The position numbers and the translations under genes are program-made. A stretch of DNA of 64,000 bases from Williamsia serinedens (GTDB taxonomy: Bacteria > Actinomycetota > Actinomycetes > Mycobacteriales > Mycobacteriaceae). Below the pieces are notes generated by a model. The model was not told where the DNA came from, searched no databases, and saw only the letters and a list, made by a program, of their open reading frames with translations. This document shows positions 7,507-17,821 of the stretch, one piece after another; positions within the stretch are counted from its first letter, which is position 1, and every line of letters begins with the position of its first letter. The stretch is taken from positions 124,001 through 188,000 of the forward strand of contig NZ_JAMTCG010000004.1 in assembly GCF_024171725.1 (NCBI RefSeq), written 5' to 3'.

Positions 7507-10107
7507 TCAGGCCGCCGACTCGCGGCGGGCGTGGACGGTGGTGCGTTCGCGGGCGGGGCGACCGATCTCGGCGGCGATCGCGCGCAGCTCGGCGACGGTC
7601 TTCTCCGACCCGTGCTGCGACCCCGCCATGCGCGAGATGGTCTCCTCCATCAGCGTGCCGCCCAGGTCGTTCGCGCCCCCGCGCAGCATGACCTGGGTCC
7701 CGGCCGTCCCCAGTTTCACCCAGCTCGTCTGGATGTGCGGGATCCGGCCGTGCAACATCACACGCGCCAGCGCGTGCACCGCCCGGTTGTCGCGGTGCGT
7801 CGGACCCGGCCGGGACGCCCCCGCGAGGTACAGCGGCGAGCTCTGGTGGACGAACGGCAACGGCACGAACTCGGTGAACCCACCGGTCCGGTCCTGGATG
7901 CCGCGCAGCACGTTGATGTGGCCCACCCAGTGGTGCGGGGAGTCGACGTGGCCGTACATCATCGTCGAGCTCGACCGCAGACCCACCTCGTGTGCGGTGG
8001 TGACCACGTCGATCCAGGTCGCGGTCGGCAGCTTGCCCTTCGTCAGCACCCAGCGGACCTCGTCGTCGAGGATCTCCGCCGCGGTGCCCGGGATGGTGTC
8101 GAGACCGGCCTCGCGCAGGGCGGTGAGCCACTCGCGCACACCGACGCCCCCACGCGACGCGCCGTTCACGATCTCCATCGGCGAGAAGGCGTGCACGTGC
8201 ATCGACGGGACGCGGTCCTTCACCGCGCGGACGAGATCCGCGTAGCCGGTGACAGGCAGTTCGGGGTCGATGCCGCCCTGCATGCAGACCTCGGTCGCGC
8301 CGGCGACGTGCGCCTCCCACGCGCGGTCGGCCACCTCCGACGCGGACAGGGTGAACGCGTCGGCGTCGCCCTTGCGCTGCGCGAAGGCGCAGAACCGGCA
8401 GCCGGTGTAGCAGATGTTGGTGAAGTTGATGTTCCGGTTGACGACGTAGGTGACGTCGTCGCCGACGGCCTCCCGACGCAGCGCGTCGGCCAGCGACGCG
8501 AGCGCGTCGAGGCCGGGCCCGTCCGCGGTCGCCAGCGCGAGGTAGTCGGCGTCGCTGCAGCCGGCCGGGTCGCGTTCGGCGTGCCGCAGCGCGGTCGCGA
8601 CGTCGGAGTCGAGGCGCTCGGGCGCCGCGCTGTCCGCCAGCGCGAGCACCTGCTCACGCACGGTGTCCCAGTCACCGAACGCGCTGTTCAGATCGCTGCG
8701 GGTGTCGGTGGCGCGGCCGTCGGTGTCGATCTCGGTGTTGAGGTCGACGCGGCCCGACGACTGCCAGTCCTCGTCGGGCTCCTGCCACGGGCGGCCCTCC
8801 GGCAGGACGTCGGCGGCCAGGCCGGTCGCCGGGTCGGCCAGGGCACGCACGTGTCCGGTGATCCTCGGGTCGATCCACGGCTGGCCCGCGAGGACGTACC
8901 GCGGCTGCGCGGCGATGCGTTCGGTGAGCGTGAACCCGGTGTCGGCGGTGATCTCGGCCAACACCTCCAGGTCCGGCCAGGGCCGCTCGGGGTTGACGTG
9001 GTCGGGCGTCACCGGCGACACCCCACCCCAGTCGTCGACGCCGGCGGCGACCAGCGCAGCGCACTCGGTGGCCGACACCAGGTTCGGCGGCGCCTGGATG
9101 CGCATCGACGGGCCCATGAGGATGCGGGCGACGGCGACGGTCGCGACGAACTCGTCGATGTCGGCGTCGGGGGTGGCGCGCATCGCGGTGTCGTCCTTGG
9201 CGCGGAAGTTCTGCACGATCACCTCCTGCACGTGCCCGAAGGCCTTGTGCGCGGACCGGATCGCGAGGATCGACTCGGCACGCTCGCGCAGGGTCTCGCC
9301 GATCCCGACGAGGATGCCGGTGGTGAACGGCACCGACAGCCGACCCGCGTCGACGAGGACCCGCTGCCGGACCTCGGGGTCCTTGTCGGGGCTGCCGAAG
9401 TGGCACTCGCCCTTGTCGGTGAACAGCCGGCGGGAACTGGTCTCGAGCATCATCCCCATCGACGGCGCGACGGGCTTGAGGCGGGAGATCTCCTCCCAGG
9501 ACATGACGCCCGGGTTGAGGTGCGGCAGCAGGCCGGTCTCCTCGAGGACCCGGATCGACGCGGCGCGCACGTAGTCGAGGGTCGAGTCGTAGCCGCGCTC
9601 GTCGAGCCACTGCGCGGCCTCGGGCCACCGGTCCTCGGGCCGGTCGCCGAGGGTGAACAGCGCTTCCTTGCAGCCCAGTTCGGCGCCGCGGCGGGCGATG
9701 TCGAGGATCTCGTCCATCTCCAGGTAGGCGCCCTGCCCCTCCCGGGCGAGCTTGCCGGGGACGGTGACGAACGTGCAGTAGTGGCATCGGTCGCGACACA
9801 GGCGGGTGATCGGGATGAACACCTTGCGCGAGTAGGTGATCTGTCCGGTCCGGTTCTCCGCGGCGAGACCGGCGTCGCGGACGCGCGCGGCGGAGGCGCA
9901 GAGGTCGTCGAGGTCGTCGCCGCGGGCGGCCAACAGCACGGTCGCCTCGTCGAGGTTGACCGTGGCGCCGCCCCGGGCCCGCCGCAGTGCGCGGCGCATC
10001 GCGGCCGGGGTGGGCGCGGGGGGTTCGGCGGCGGCGCCGGGAGGGAAGGACGGGGTGGGGAGTCCGACCGGTGGGTCGGTGGGTGTGTCGCCGGGGGTGC
10101 TCGTCAC
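7507..10107 (-). CDS. fbiC: 7,8-didemethyl-8-hydroxy-5-deazariboflavin (FO) synthase, fused form
   Basis: About 866 residues with both radical-SAM halves in one chain, as in actinobacterial FbiC (CofG+CofH). The first cluster motif is CRDRCHYC (Cys 104, 108, 111 from the chosen start); the second, CYTGCRFC, lies near residue 565. The enzyme joins tyrosine and 5-amino-6-ribitylamino-uracil to make FO, the chromophore of coenzyme F420. The frame extends upstream, but GTG at 10107, 7 bases after the preceding stop, matches the known length; ATG at 10125 is an alternative that would overlap the upstream gene. The window also encodes three likely F420 users (19474, 50516, 62389). Confidence 0.95.
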   Translation of the reverse strand: MTSTPGDTPTDPPVGLPTPSFPPGAAAEPPAPTPAAMRRALRRARGGATVNLDEATVLLAARGDDLDDLCASAARVRDAGLAAENRTGQITYSRKVFIPITRLCRDRCHYCTFVTVPGKLAREGQGAYLEMDEILDIARRGAELGCKEALFTLGDRPEDRWPEAAQWLDERGYDSTLDYVRAASIRVLEETGLLPHLNPGVMSWEEISRLKPVAPSMGMMLETSSRRLFTDKGECHFGSPDKDPEVRQRVLVDAGRLSVPFTTGILVGIGETLRERAESILAIRSAHKAFGHVQEVIVQNFRAKDDTAMRATPDADIDEFVATVAVARILMGPSMRIQAPPNLVSATECAALVAAGVDDWGGVSPVTPDHVNPERPWPDLEVLAEITADTGFTLTERIAAQPRYVLAGQPWIDPRITGHVRALADPATGLAADVLPEGRPWQEPDEDWQSSGRVDLNTEIDTDGRATDTRSDLNSAFGDWDTVREQVLALADSAAPERLDSDVATALRHAERDPAGCSDADYLALATADGPGLDALASLADALRREAVGDDVTYVVNRNINFTNICYTGCRFCAFAQRKGDADAFTLSASEVADRAWEAHVAGATEVCMQGGIDPELPVTGYADLVRAVKDRVPSMHVHAFSPMEIVNGASRGGVGVREWLTALREAGLDTIPGTAAEILDDEVRWVLTKGKLPTATWIDVVTTAHEVGLRSSSTMMYGHVDSPHHWVGHINVLRGIQDRTGGFTEFVPLPFVHQSSPLYLAGASRPGPTHRDNRAVHALARVMLHGRIPHIQTSWVKLGTAGTQVMLRGGANDLGGTLMEETISRMAGSQHGSEKTVAELRAIAAEIGRPARERTTVHARRESAA

Positions 10108-10114
10108 CCCCTGA

Positions 10115-10489
10115 TCATGCGCCATCGCCGGGACGGGGGCGCGCGGGTCCCCGCCACACCCACGAGACGACCACCGGCGCACCGACGCCGAGGACCACGA
10201 GCAGCAGGGTCCGCCAGTCCGCGTAGAGCAGGACGTCGCCGCCCGGCCCACCGAGCAGACCGGCCAGCACGGGCACCAGCCACGCGAGCATCGGGCCGTA
10301 GCGGACGGCACTCGCGGTGAGGCTCGTGGCGATGCGCACGAACCACGCGACCAGCACCGCACCGATCACCGCGGTCACCGGGACGGGCACCGACCCGGCG
10401 TAGACGTTGAGGAACGTCACCGACAGCACACCGACGATCAGCCCGTCGACCGTGAGCGCGAGCAGGACGAGTCGGTCAGCGAGGCGCAT
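10115..10489 (-). CDS. small membrane protein, Rv1171-like position
   Basis: About 124 residues with three to four hydrophobic segments (for example [18 protein letters not shown] near the N-terminus and [17 protein letters not shown] near the C-terminus). ATG at 10489 overlaps the mshB 3' end by 14 bases, and the stop lies 7 bases before fbiC. A membrane protein between mshB and fbiC is also found in M. tuberculosis (Rv1171). Function unknown. Confidence 0.8.
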   Translation of the reverse strand: MRLADRLVLLALTVDGLIVGVLSVTFLNVYAGSVPVPVTAVIGAVLVAWFVRIATSLTASAVRYGPMLAWLVPVLAGLLGGPGGDVLLYADWRTLLLVVLGVGAPVVVSWVWRGPARPRPGDGA

Positions 10490-11387
10490 CGTCGGACCCG
10501 TCGTCGACGACGCCCGCGAACAGGTCGGTCTCGCGACCACCCTCCGGGTGGGCCTGTCCACGCACGAGGATGAAGTGCTCGGCGTCCGGGATCGGCTGCA
10601 GGATGTCGTTGGACAGCGCGTACTCGCGCCGGCTCGGCGCGACGGTGATCTGGGTGGCGTGGGCGGCCATGGCGTCCACCTTGCGCTCGTACACGGCGCG
10701 GATGTCGATCTCCGTCGTGATCTGGTCGTCGGGGTAGCTCGGCAGCTCGCCGTCGGCGGGCATCCGCCACCCGGCGGGTACCCGGTCGACGGCGGCCGCC
10801 AGACCGTCGACGACGGCGCTGCGCTCGGACACCGACCAGTAGTGCTTGGACACCGACCAGCCGCGCTCGGCGGCTGCTGCGACGGCCTCGGTGCTGACGC
10901 GGTGCACGCCGACGTGGTCGGGGTGGCCATAGGTGCCGGCGGGGTCGTAGCCGACGACCACCTGCGGGCGACGCTCGACGATGAGGTCGGTGAGGAGTTC
11001 GACGGGCTCGTCACCGGCGCGCGTGAAGGCCCGCGGGTTGCGGGCCGCCGGCGAACCGGCCATCCCGGAATCCCGCCACCGACCGGCGCCGCCCAGGAAG
11101 TGCGGCTCGAGGACACGGGCGGACGGACTGAGGATCGACAGCGCGCGCGTCAGTTCGAGGATGCGATAGCCGCCGAGCTGGTCGGCGCCACCGTCGGCGA
11201 CGAGCTGCGCCCAGCGCTGCCCGATCACCTCGCCCTCCTCGCCGAGAGTGCAGGTCACCACCGTGACCTCGGCACCGGCGTCGAGGTACCGGGCGATGAC
11301 CCCGGCTGTTTGGATCGACTCGTCGTCGGGGTGTGCGTGCACGATGAGCAGACGCCGGTCGGCGGTGCCCCAGGTCGGGCCGGTCAC
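10476..11387 (-). CDS. mshB: GlcNAc-inositol deacetylase of mycothiol synthesis
   Basis: 303 residues, the same length as mycobacterial MshB. It removes acetyl from GlcNAc-Ins, an intermediate in mycothiol synthesis, using one zinc. The N-terminus carries the LmbE/MshB signature VHAHPDDES (His and Asp-Asp of the zinc site) and the later GYDPAGTYGHPDHVGVHR supplies further His ligands. The GTG start overlaps the lpqW stop in the sequence GTGA, indicating translational coupling. Its presence supports a mycothiol-producing actinobacterium. Confidence 0.95.
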   Translation of the reverse strand: MTGPTWGTADRRLLIVHAHPDDESIQTAGVIARYLDAGAEVTVVTCTLGEEGEVIGQRWAQLVADGGADQLGGYRILELTRALSILSPSARVLEPHFLGGAGRWRDSGMAGSPAARNPRAFTRAGDEPVELLTDLIVERRPQVVVGYDPAGTYGHPDHVGVHRVSTEAVAAAAERGWSVSKHYWSVSERSAVVDGLAAAVDRVPAGWRMPADGELPSYPDDQITTEIDIRAVYERKVDAMAAHATQITVAPSRREYALSNDILQPIPDAEHFILVRGQAHPEGGRETDLFAGVVDDGSDDAPR

Positions 11388-13312
11388 CGCTGCACGACCC
11401 CCCACGAACCGACGGCCCCGAAGATGCCGGTGCCCACCGGACCGGTCAGCGGGACGTCGCGCACGCCCGGTCCGATGGCCGTCAGCATCGAGTCCTCGAA
11501 GACGGGCAGTCGCACGTCCTGCGCGGACACGATCTCCTGCGCGGCCCGCAGGTCGGCCGTCGGGTCGGTGGCGGTGAGGGCGCGGTCGGCGATGCCCTCC
11601 AGCGTCGGGTCGCAGAGCCCACCCACGTTGCTGGGGAACCGTGCCGACCCACCGTCGGAAGAGGAACCGGTCTGCGAGGGGGCACTGGTGGTGGTCGGGG
11701 TGACGCTCGGGGTCGTGCTGCTCTGCGGCGCCGACGACGACGGCGGGCTGGGCGTCGGCTCGCAGGCGACCGACGCGGCGAGACGGGTCGCCGGGGACAC
11801 GGTCGCGTCGGACCAGCCGACGACGAGGTCGACGTCGGGGTCGGTCAGGGCCGGGCCGTACAGGTCCGACGACGACAGGGCCGAGACGTCGGTCGCGATG
11901 CCGGCCGATCGCAGCTGGTCGGCGACGGCGTCGGCGGCCGCGCGGGTGCGGACGTCGCCGGCGACGACGCCGATCCGGACGGTGAGCGTCTTGCCGTCGC
12001 GCTGCAGGGGCACCACGCCGGCGGGCAACGTCGCGCCCGCCGCCGACCCCGCCGCCGCGGCGCTGGTGGGTGTCGTCGTGGTCGGCGCACCGTCGGCGGG
12101 TCCCCCTGACGCATCCGGTGCCGCGCTGCCCGACGGGCTCGTCGAGGCGGTCGCGACCGCCGACGGCATGGGACGCCACCCGGCGCCGGCGAGCAGTCCG
12201 CCGATCGTCGCGGCGTCCGGCCGGACGCGGTCGACGGTGTAGTAGCCGGGATCCGACGGGGCCAGGACGGGATTGGCGACGGGGTCGACCACCGAGTCCC
12301 CCGCGGCGGCGTCGGTGACGACCTGCGTGTCCACGATCCCCAGCACCGCACGACGCACGGCGGCGTCGGCCATGACCGGCGACCGCGTGTTGGCGGTGAG
12401 CTCGAGGACACGTCCCACCGCGGTGCGTCCGACGACCACCCCCGGGATCGCGTCGAGGGAGCCGGCCATCGCCGGACCGCCGGTCAGCGCCACCACACCG
12501 GTGTCGCCGGAGCGGACCGACTCGGCGAGCTGGGTCGCGGTGCCCACCCGGTGCAGCACGATCTGGTCGACGACGGCGGGCGTGCGCCAGTAGCGGTCGT
12601 TGCGTTGCATCCGCACCTCGTCCCGGCTGGGGTCGATGACGGTGATCGTGTACCGCCCCGCCGACACCGGCAGACCGGAGTCCATACCCGTCTGGAACCC
12701 GTCGGGCACGCCCCGCAGCACGTGCGACGGCAACATCGCGGAGAACAACTCACGCCACGCCGGGTAGGGCGCCCGGAACCGCACGACCGCCTCCTTGCCG
12801 CCGGCGCGGGACGCCACGTCCTCGATGAGTCGGTACCCCGCGGGGGCGACGGTGCCGGGCTGGCGCGACATCTGCTGCCACAGGTAGGCGAAGTCGTCGG
12901 CGGTGACCGGCAGCCCGTCGGACCACTGGGCGTCCTGGGAGATGCGGTAGGTGACCGTGAACGGTACCTGCGACGTCACGTCGGCGCCGATCAGGACCGC
13001 GGGGTCCATCTGCCGCTGCACACCCGTCGGGGTGGCCACCGGGACGAACGCACTGGGCAGGGTGGCCGCGGCGACCGCCGTGGTGACCGGACTCTGGTCG
13101 GCCAGCAGGTGCGGGTTGAGCCCCACACCGATGCTGTCGGTGGCGACCTGGATGGTCTGGCCCGGCGACGACGTGGTCGGGGTGGCCGGCGCGGCCGACT
13201 CCCGTACGGGCGGCGGCGGGTCGGCGGTGCAGCCCGCGGCCACCACCGCGGCCAGTGCCACGGCCGTCGCGGCCAGGCCTGTGCGCGTCCGCGTCCTCAC
13301 GCTGCTCACCAT
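11384..13312 (-). CDS. lpqW: LpqW-like lipoprotein (SBP family 5 fold)
   Basis: A 642-residue exported protein with a lipobox VVAAGC after a short hydrophobic signal; the Cys would be acylated. The body has the texture of oligopeptide-type solute-binding proteins (RQPGTVAPAGYRLIEDV, FQTGMDSGLPVSAG, RMQRNDRYWR). In mycobacteria LpqW lies in the same place, between typA and mshB, and is linked to the balance of PIM and lipoarabinomannan synthesis rather than to peptide uptake. A Ser/Thr/Pro-rich, probably disordered insert lies near the codons for STTPSVTPTTTSAPSQTG. Start 13 bases after typA. Confidence 0.88.
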   Translation of the reverse strand: MVSSVRTRTRTGLAATAVALAAVVAAGCTADPPPPVRESAAPATPTTSSPGQTIQVATDSIGVGLNPHLLADQSPVTTAVAAATLPSAFVPVATPTGVQRQMDPAVLIGADVTSQVPFTVTYRISQDAQWSDGLPVTADDFAYLWQQMSRQPGTVAPAGYRLIEDVASRAGGKEAVVRFRAPYPAWRELFSAMLPSHVLRGVPDGFQTGMDSGLPVSAGRYTITVIDPSRDEVRMQRNDRYWRTPAVVDQIVLHRVGTATQLAESVRSGDTGVVALTGGPAMAGSLDAIPGVVVGRTAVGRVLELTANTRSPVMADAAVRRAVLGIVDTQVVTDAAAGDSVVDPVANPVLAPSDPGYYTVDRVRPDAATIGGLLAGAGWRPMPSAVATASTSPSGSAAPDASGGPADGAPTTTTPTSAAAAGSAAGATLPAGVVPLQRDGKTLTVRIGVVAGDVRTRAAADAVADQLRSAGIATDVSALSSSDLYGPALTDPDVDLVVGWSDATVSPATRLAASVACEPTPSPPSSSAPQSSTTPSVTPTTTSAPSQTGSSSDGGSARFPSNVGGLCDPTLEGIADRALTATDPTADLRAAQEIVSAQDVRLPVFEDSMLTAIGPGVRDVPLTGPVGTGIFGAVGSWGVVQR

Positions 13313-13325
13313 GGCGCGCGGGAGG

Positions 13326-15236
13326 TCAGCCCACGCTCTGGTTGCGGGCCTTGGCGCGGGCGCGTTCCCGACCGCGCGTGGTCGCGTCGAGGTCGACCTT
13401 GCGGACGCGGACCACCTCCGGGGTCACCTCGACGCACTCGTCGCCGGCACAGAACTCCATGGCGGCCTCGAGGTCGAGCTGCATCGGCTTGGCCAGCGTC
13501 TCCATGACGTCGGCCGAGGACTGCCGCATGTTGGTCAGCTTCTTCTCGCGGGTGACGTTGATGTCGAGGTCCTCCTGGCGCGGGTTGATGCCCACCACCA
13601 TGCCCTCGTAGGTGTCGGCACCGGGCTCGACGAAGAACGTGCCGCGGTCGGCGAGCTGGATCATCGCGAACGGCGTCACGGTGCCCGCGCGGTCGGAGAC
13701 GAGCGAACCGGTGTGGCGGGCGCGGATCTCGCCGGCCCACGGCGCGTACCCGTCGAAGACGGCGTTGGCGATGCCGGTGCCCCGGGTCTCGGTGAGGAAG
13801 TCGGTGCGGAACCCGATGAGCCCGCGCGAGGGGACGATGAACTCCATCCGCACCCAGCCGGTGCCGTGATTGGTCATCTCACCCATGCGGCCCTTGCGGG
13901 CGGCCAGGAGCTGGGTGACCGCGCCGAGGTACTCCTCCGGCACGTCGACGGTGAGGTGCTCGAACGGCTCGTGCAGCTTGCCGTCGATCTGTCGGGTGAC
14001 CACCTGCGGCTTGCCGACGGTCAGCTCGAACCCCTCGCGGCGCATCTGCTCGACGAGGATCGCCAGCGCCAGCTCGCCGCGGCCCTGCACCTCCCACGCG
14101 TCGGGTCGGCCGATGTCGAGCACGCGCAGCGACACGTTGCCGACGAGCTCGGAGTCGAGACGGGACTTGACCATCCGCGCGGTCAGCTTGTGGCCCTTCA
14201 CCCGGCCGACGAGCGGCGAGGTGTTCGTGCCGATGGTCACCGAGATCGCGGGCTCGTCGACGGTGATGCGCGGCAGTGCGACCGGGTTCTCCGGGTCGGC
14301 CAGGGTGTCGCCGATCATGATCTCCGGCATGCCGGCGACGGCGACGATGTCACCGGCGACGGCGGACTCGGCCGGCGCACGGTCGACACCGACGGTCGCG
14401 AGGAGTTCGGTGATCTTGGCGCGCTCGGTGACGGGCTGCCCGTCGACCTCGCGCATCCAGGCGACGGTCTGGCCCTTGCGCAGCTGACCGTTGTGGATGC
14501 GGACCAACGCGAGGCGGCCGAGGAACGACGACGCGTCGAGGTTGGTGACGTGGGCCTGCAGCGGCGCCTCCGGATCGCCCTTGGGCGCCGGGACGTAGGA
14601 CAGCAGCACGTCGAAGAACGGGTCGAGGTTCTCCCCCTCGGGCACCGAGCCGTTCTCCGGCTCGACGGTGCTGGCGATGCCGGCGCGACCGGAGGCGTAG
14701 AGGACCGGCAGGTCGAGGGCGAGCTCGGCGGCCTCGGCCGCCTCCTCGTCGAGGTCGGAGGCGAGGTCGAGCAGCAGGTCGTGGCTCTCGGACACGACCT
14801 CCGAGATCCGCGCGTCCGGGCGGTCGGTCTTGTTGACGACGAGGATCACCGGCAGCGACGCGGCCAATGCCTTGCGCAGCACGAAGCGGGTCTGCGGGAG
14901 GGGGCCCTCGGACGCGTCGACGAGGAGGACGACGCCGTCGACCATCGACAGCCCGCGCTCCACCTCGCCACCGAAGTCGGCGTGGCCGGGGGTGTCGATG
15001 ACGTTGATGACGTACTCGGTGCCGTCGGGCTGACGGCGGTGGACCGCGGTGTTCTTCGCGAGGATCGTGATGCCCTTCTCGCGCTCGAGGTCACCGGAGT
15101 CCATGACGCGGTCGACGACCTCGGCTCGCTCGCCGAACACCCCCGACTGCCGGAGCATCGCGTCGACGAGCGTCGTCTTGCCGTGGTCGACGTGCGCGAC
15201 GATCGCGACGTTGCGGAAGTTCTGGACAGCGTTCAC
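13326..15236 (-). CDS. typA: translational GTPase TypA/BipA
   Basis: A 636-residue ribosome-associated GTPase. G motifs are clear: AHVDHGKTT (G1), DTPGHADFGG (G3), NKTDRPDA (G4); the conserved switch sequence DLEREKGITILAKN is intact. C-terminal stretches RGLIGFRTDFLTETRGTG and NVTREKKLTNMR are typical. The start is the GTG at 15236, giving MNAVQNFRN; the codon before it is GTA and cannot initiate. A TACCCT box at 15344-15349 (minus strand) could be the -10 element, leaving a leader of about 100 bases. First gene of the operon down to 6723. Confidence 0.95.
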   Translation of the reverse strand: MNAVQNFRNVAIVAHVDHGKTTLVDAMLRQSGVFGERAEVVDRVMDSGDLEREKGITILAKNTAVHRRQPDGTEYVINVIDTPGHADFGGEVERGLSMVDGVVLLVDASEGPLPQTRFVLRKALAASLPVILVVNKTDRPDARISEVVSESHDLLLDLASDLDEEAAEAAELALDLPVLYASGRAGIASTVEPENGSVPEGENLDPFFDVLLSYVPAPKGDPEAPLQAHVTNLDASSFLGRLALVRIHNGQLRKGQTVAWMREVDGQPVTERAKITELLATVGVDRAPAESAVAGDIVAVAGMPEIMIGDTLADPENPVALPRITVDEPAISVTIGTNTSPLVGRVKGHKLTARMVKSRLDSELVGNVSLRVLDIGRPDAWEVQGRGELALAILVEQMRREGFELTVGKPQVVTRQIDGKLHEPFEHLTVDVPEEYLGAVTQLLAARKGRMGEMTNHGTGWVRMEFIVPSRGLIGFRTDFLTETRGTGIANAVFDGYAPWAGEIRARHTGSLVSDRAGTVTPFAMIQLADRGTFFVEPGADTYEGMVVGINPRQEDLDINVTREKKLTNMRQSSADVMETLAKPMQLDLEAAMEFCAGDECVEVTPEVVRVRKVDLDATTRGRERARAKARNQSVG

Positions 15237-15533
15237 TACGAGGGTTCTCCGAAGGTCTGTGACGTCGACGGCTGTGCGCTCGACGTCTGGGGCACCACGC
15301 GGGCACGACGAGATCAGCCCGACCGCGGTGTGTGGCCGGGACAAGGGTATCCGGTCGCCCGGTGAGACAGCGGTCACAGCGATCCGTAACGGTTCGATGA
15401 CCGTTCGGCAGCGATCCCCATCGGGCCGGGCGGGCGTGCGATCACTCGGGGATGATCGTCCCGATCAGTCCCACCAGTCACATGCGTCACAGGCGACGAT
15501 GCACCCGGGACCCCGAGCAGGAGGACCACCCCG
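15237..15533. other. divergent intergenic region with an 18-bp inverted repeat
   Basis: About 300 bases between typA (minus) and the DUF4185 gene (plus). No gene is supported. It contains a perfect 6-6-6 inverted repeat, AACGGT-TCGATG-ACCGTT, at 15388-15405, a candidate operator for either promoter. A GAGCAGGAGGACC ribosome-binding region precedes the plus-strand gene. Confidence 0.6.
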
Positions 15534-16811
15534 ATGATGCGGCGCATGCGAGGCGTCACCCTCACGACCGTGCTGACCCTGACGACCGGCGTTCTCGCCG
15601 CCGTCACCGTGGCCGCCCCGGCGAGCGCGGCGCCCTGTGGAAACTCCGGGATCCTGGGGTCGAGCCTCGGCGGGTTGTTCGGCAGCGCGTTCCCCGGCGG
15701 CTTCGGCAGCAGCGGCGGGCTGCTCGGGAAGTCGAGTGATCAGCAGGATCTGCCGTCGCTCGGGAACGGACCGACGCAGACGGTCCGGTGGGTCACCGGG
15801 CCGCGCTCCCCGAACCGCACCGACACCCGCTTCGGGATCACCGGCACCGATCTCGGGATCGGCTGGGACAACGGGTCCGGTCAGACGCTGATGGCGTTCG
15901 GCGACACGTTCGGCGACTGCAACGCCCCGACCCAGCAGTGGCGCCACAACGTCGTGCTCCGCACGAACGACAAGGACCCGTCGAACGGTGTCGACGTCCC
16001 CGACGGGGTCGCCGGTGACGTGCGCTCGGGTGCGTCGGTGTCCGCGGCGAGGCCGCGGTTCGCGAACGAGGCCCTGCCGGCGGTCGGTGTCAGCGGCGCG
16101 GAGATCACGACGATCCCGACGGCGGCGATCGCGATCGACGGCGTCCAGTACATGAACATCATGTCGGTGCGGCAGTGGGGCGCCCCCGGCCGGTGGGTGA
16201 CGAACTACTCGATCATCGCCACCTCGCGCGACAACGGTCAGACGTGGACCACCGACCCGCGCACCATCCGGCTGAACCTGCCCGCCTCGGTACCCGGCGT
16301 CGAGCAGATCGACGACAGCAACGGCAAGTACCAGGTGAACGCCTACCTGCGCGGTCGCGACGGGTTCGTCTACCAGTACGGCACCCCGAACGGACGCTTC
16401 GGCGCCGCGTTCCTCTGCCGGTTCGCGCCGCAGGACATCCTCGACCTGACGAAGTACACCTACTGGGACGGCAAGGGTTGGTCACCGGACACGACGAAGT
16501 CGGAGAAGGTCGTCACCGAGCCGGTCGGCGAGATGTCGGTGTCGTGGAACGACCGCCTGCAGAGGTACGTGATGCTCTACGGCCAGGAGACCAGCGGGTC
16601 GCTGGTGCTCCGCACCGCGACCGCCCCGCAGGGCCCGTGGAGCGCGCCGGTCACCCTGCTCTCGTCACGGCAGTACTCGGGTGTCTACGCGCCGTACATC
16701 TACCCGACCTCGGGGGGCGACAGCCGCTATCTGTACTTCACCGCGTCCCGCTGGCAGGACTACAACGTCATGATGCTGCGGACCGACCTGTCTCAACTCG
16801 CGCTCGGCTGA
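15534..16811 (+). CDS. secreted DUF4185 protein, candidate GH183 endo-D-arabinanase
   Basis: 425 residues with a classical signal peptide ending near PASAAPCG. After a Gly/Ser-rich linker (GGLFGSAFPGGFGSSGG) comes a five-bladed-propeller-like DUF4185 domain (GTDLGIGWDNGSGQTLMAFG, later MSVSWNDRLQRYVMLYGQ and SGVYAPYIYP). As I recall, members of this family were recently shown to be endo-acting D-arabinanases of family GH183 that cut arabinogalactan or lipoarabinomannan. A role in remodelling this organism's own cell-wall arabinan is therefore plausible but inferred. Start could be ATG 15534 or 15543. The 3' end overlaps the convergent ABC ATPase gene by 19 bases. Confidence 0.82.
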   Translation: MMRRMRGVTLTTVLTLTTGVLAAVTVAAPASAAPCGNSGILGSSLGGLFGSAFPGGFGSSGGLLGKSSDQQDLPSLGNGPTQTVRWVTGPRSPNRTDTRFGITGTDLGIGWDNGSGQTLMAFGDTFGDCNAPTQQWRHNVVLRTNDKDPSNGVDVPDGVAGDVRSGASVSAARPRFANEALPAVGVSGAEITTIPTAAIAIDGVQYMNIMSVRQWGAPGRWVTNYSIIATSRDNGQTWTTDPRTIRLNLPASVPGVEQIDDSNGKYQVNAYLRGRDGFVYQYGTPNGRFGAAFLCRFAPQDILDLTKYTYWDGKGWSPDTTKSEKVVTEPVGEMSVSWNDRLQRYVMLYGQETSGSLVLRTATAPQGPWSAPVTLLSSRQYSGVYAPYIYPTSGGDSRYLYFTASRWQDYNVMMLRTDLSQLALG

Positions 16812-17821
16812 CCGCCGATGACCGCGACCCGCTGCGGGTCGAGGGCGACGGTGATCTCGTCGCCGACGTCGACCGGTGACGTCGCGACGGCCGCGACACG
16901 CTCGCCGTCGGGGGTGCGCACCCAGAGGTGACGGTCCTCGGGGAGGGCGGCGACCGCCTCCACCCGGACCGGCACGCCCCCGTCCGCGACGAGCACCGAC
17001 CGTGCCCGGACCCCGAGCCGGCAGCAGCCACCGGGAGAGGCCCAGGACACGTCGACCGGGCCCAGGGCCGTCTGTGCGACGCCGTCGACGACGTGTGCGT
17101 CGAGGAGCGTCGTGCACCCGATGAACCGGGCGATCTCGTCGGTCGCGGGACGTCGCCACACGTCGTCGGGGACGCCCTCCTGGGCGACGACCCCGTCGGC
17201 CATGATCGCGACGCGGTCGGCGATGGTGGCGGCCTCGGTGTGGTCGTGCGTCACCAGGACGGTGGGCGTGGCCGTCGTGTGCAGGATCTCAGCGATGTCC
17301 ACCGCGAGCCGTTCGCGCAGCCGACGGTCGAGCGCCGACAGGGGCTCGTCGAGGAGGAGCAGTCGCGGCCGGGGCGCCAGTGCGCGGGCGAGAGCCACGC
17401 GCTGCGCCTGACCGCCCGACAGCTGCGACACCGGGCGGTCGCCGAGTTCGGGCAGGCCCACGAGGTCGAGCATCTCCGCCACCCGGTCGGCAACGTCGCG
17501 GCGCGACCACCGCCGCGCCCGCAGGCCGTACCCGACGTTCGACGCGACCGACCGCCCCGGCAGGAGGGCGCCGTCCTGGAACACGACGCCGAAGTCCCGG
17601 CGGTGCGGCGGCACGCCGGACAGGTCGCGGCCGTCGATGCGCACCGCTCCCCCGGCGGTCGGCTCCAGGCCGGCCACCGCCCGCACGAGCGTCGACTTGC
17701 CGCAGCCCGACGGCCCGATCAGCGCGGTGACCGGCGCCCCCTGCGCACCGACGGTGAGGTCGAGCCCCGCGAGCACGGCGGTGTCGCCGTAGTCGACGGT
17801 CAGGCCACTGATCTCGAGCAT
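16793..17821 (-). CDS. thiQ: ABC transporter ATPase, thiamine/iron-type importer
   Basis: 342 residues. Walker A GPSGCGKST (residues 36-44), signature LSGGQAQRVALARAL (about 133-147), Walker B LLLLDEPLSALD and the H-loop VLVTHDHTEA are all intact. It is longer than E. coli ThiQ and has a C-terminal TOBE-like tail, as in FbpC/PotA ATPases. It begins directly after the permease stop (TAG at 17822-17824). With the binding protein and permease it should form an importer; the binding protein points to thiamine, hence the tentative name. Confidence 0.85.
   Translation of the reverse strand: MLEISGLTVDYGDTAVLAGLDLTVGAQGAPVTALIGPSGCGKSTLVRAVAGLEPTAGGAVRIDGRDLSGVPPHRRDFGVVFQDGALLPGRSVASNVGYGLRARRWSRRDVADRVAEMLDLVGLPELGDRPVSQLSGGQAQRVALARALAPRPRLLLLDEPLSALDRRLRERLAVDIAEILHTTATPTVLVTHDHTEAATIADRVAIMADGVVAQEGVPDDVWRRPATDEIARFIGCTTLLDAHVVDGVAQTALGPVDVSWASPGGCCRLGVRARSVLVADGGVPVRVEAVAALPEDRHLWVRTPDGERVAAVATSPVDVGDEITVALDPQRVAVIGGQPSAS

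Noticed and set aside
7459-10320. Long open frame (over 900 codons) on the plus strand
   Set aside because: It is antisense to fbiC. High-GC third positions keep the opposite strand free of stops; the translation is low-complexity Arg/Gly/Val-rich and has no domain.
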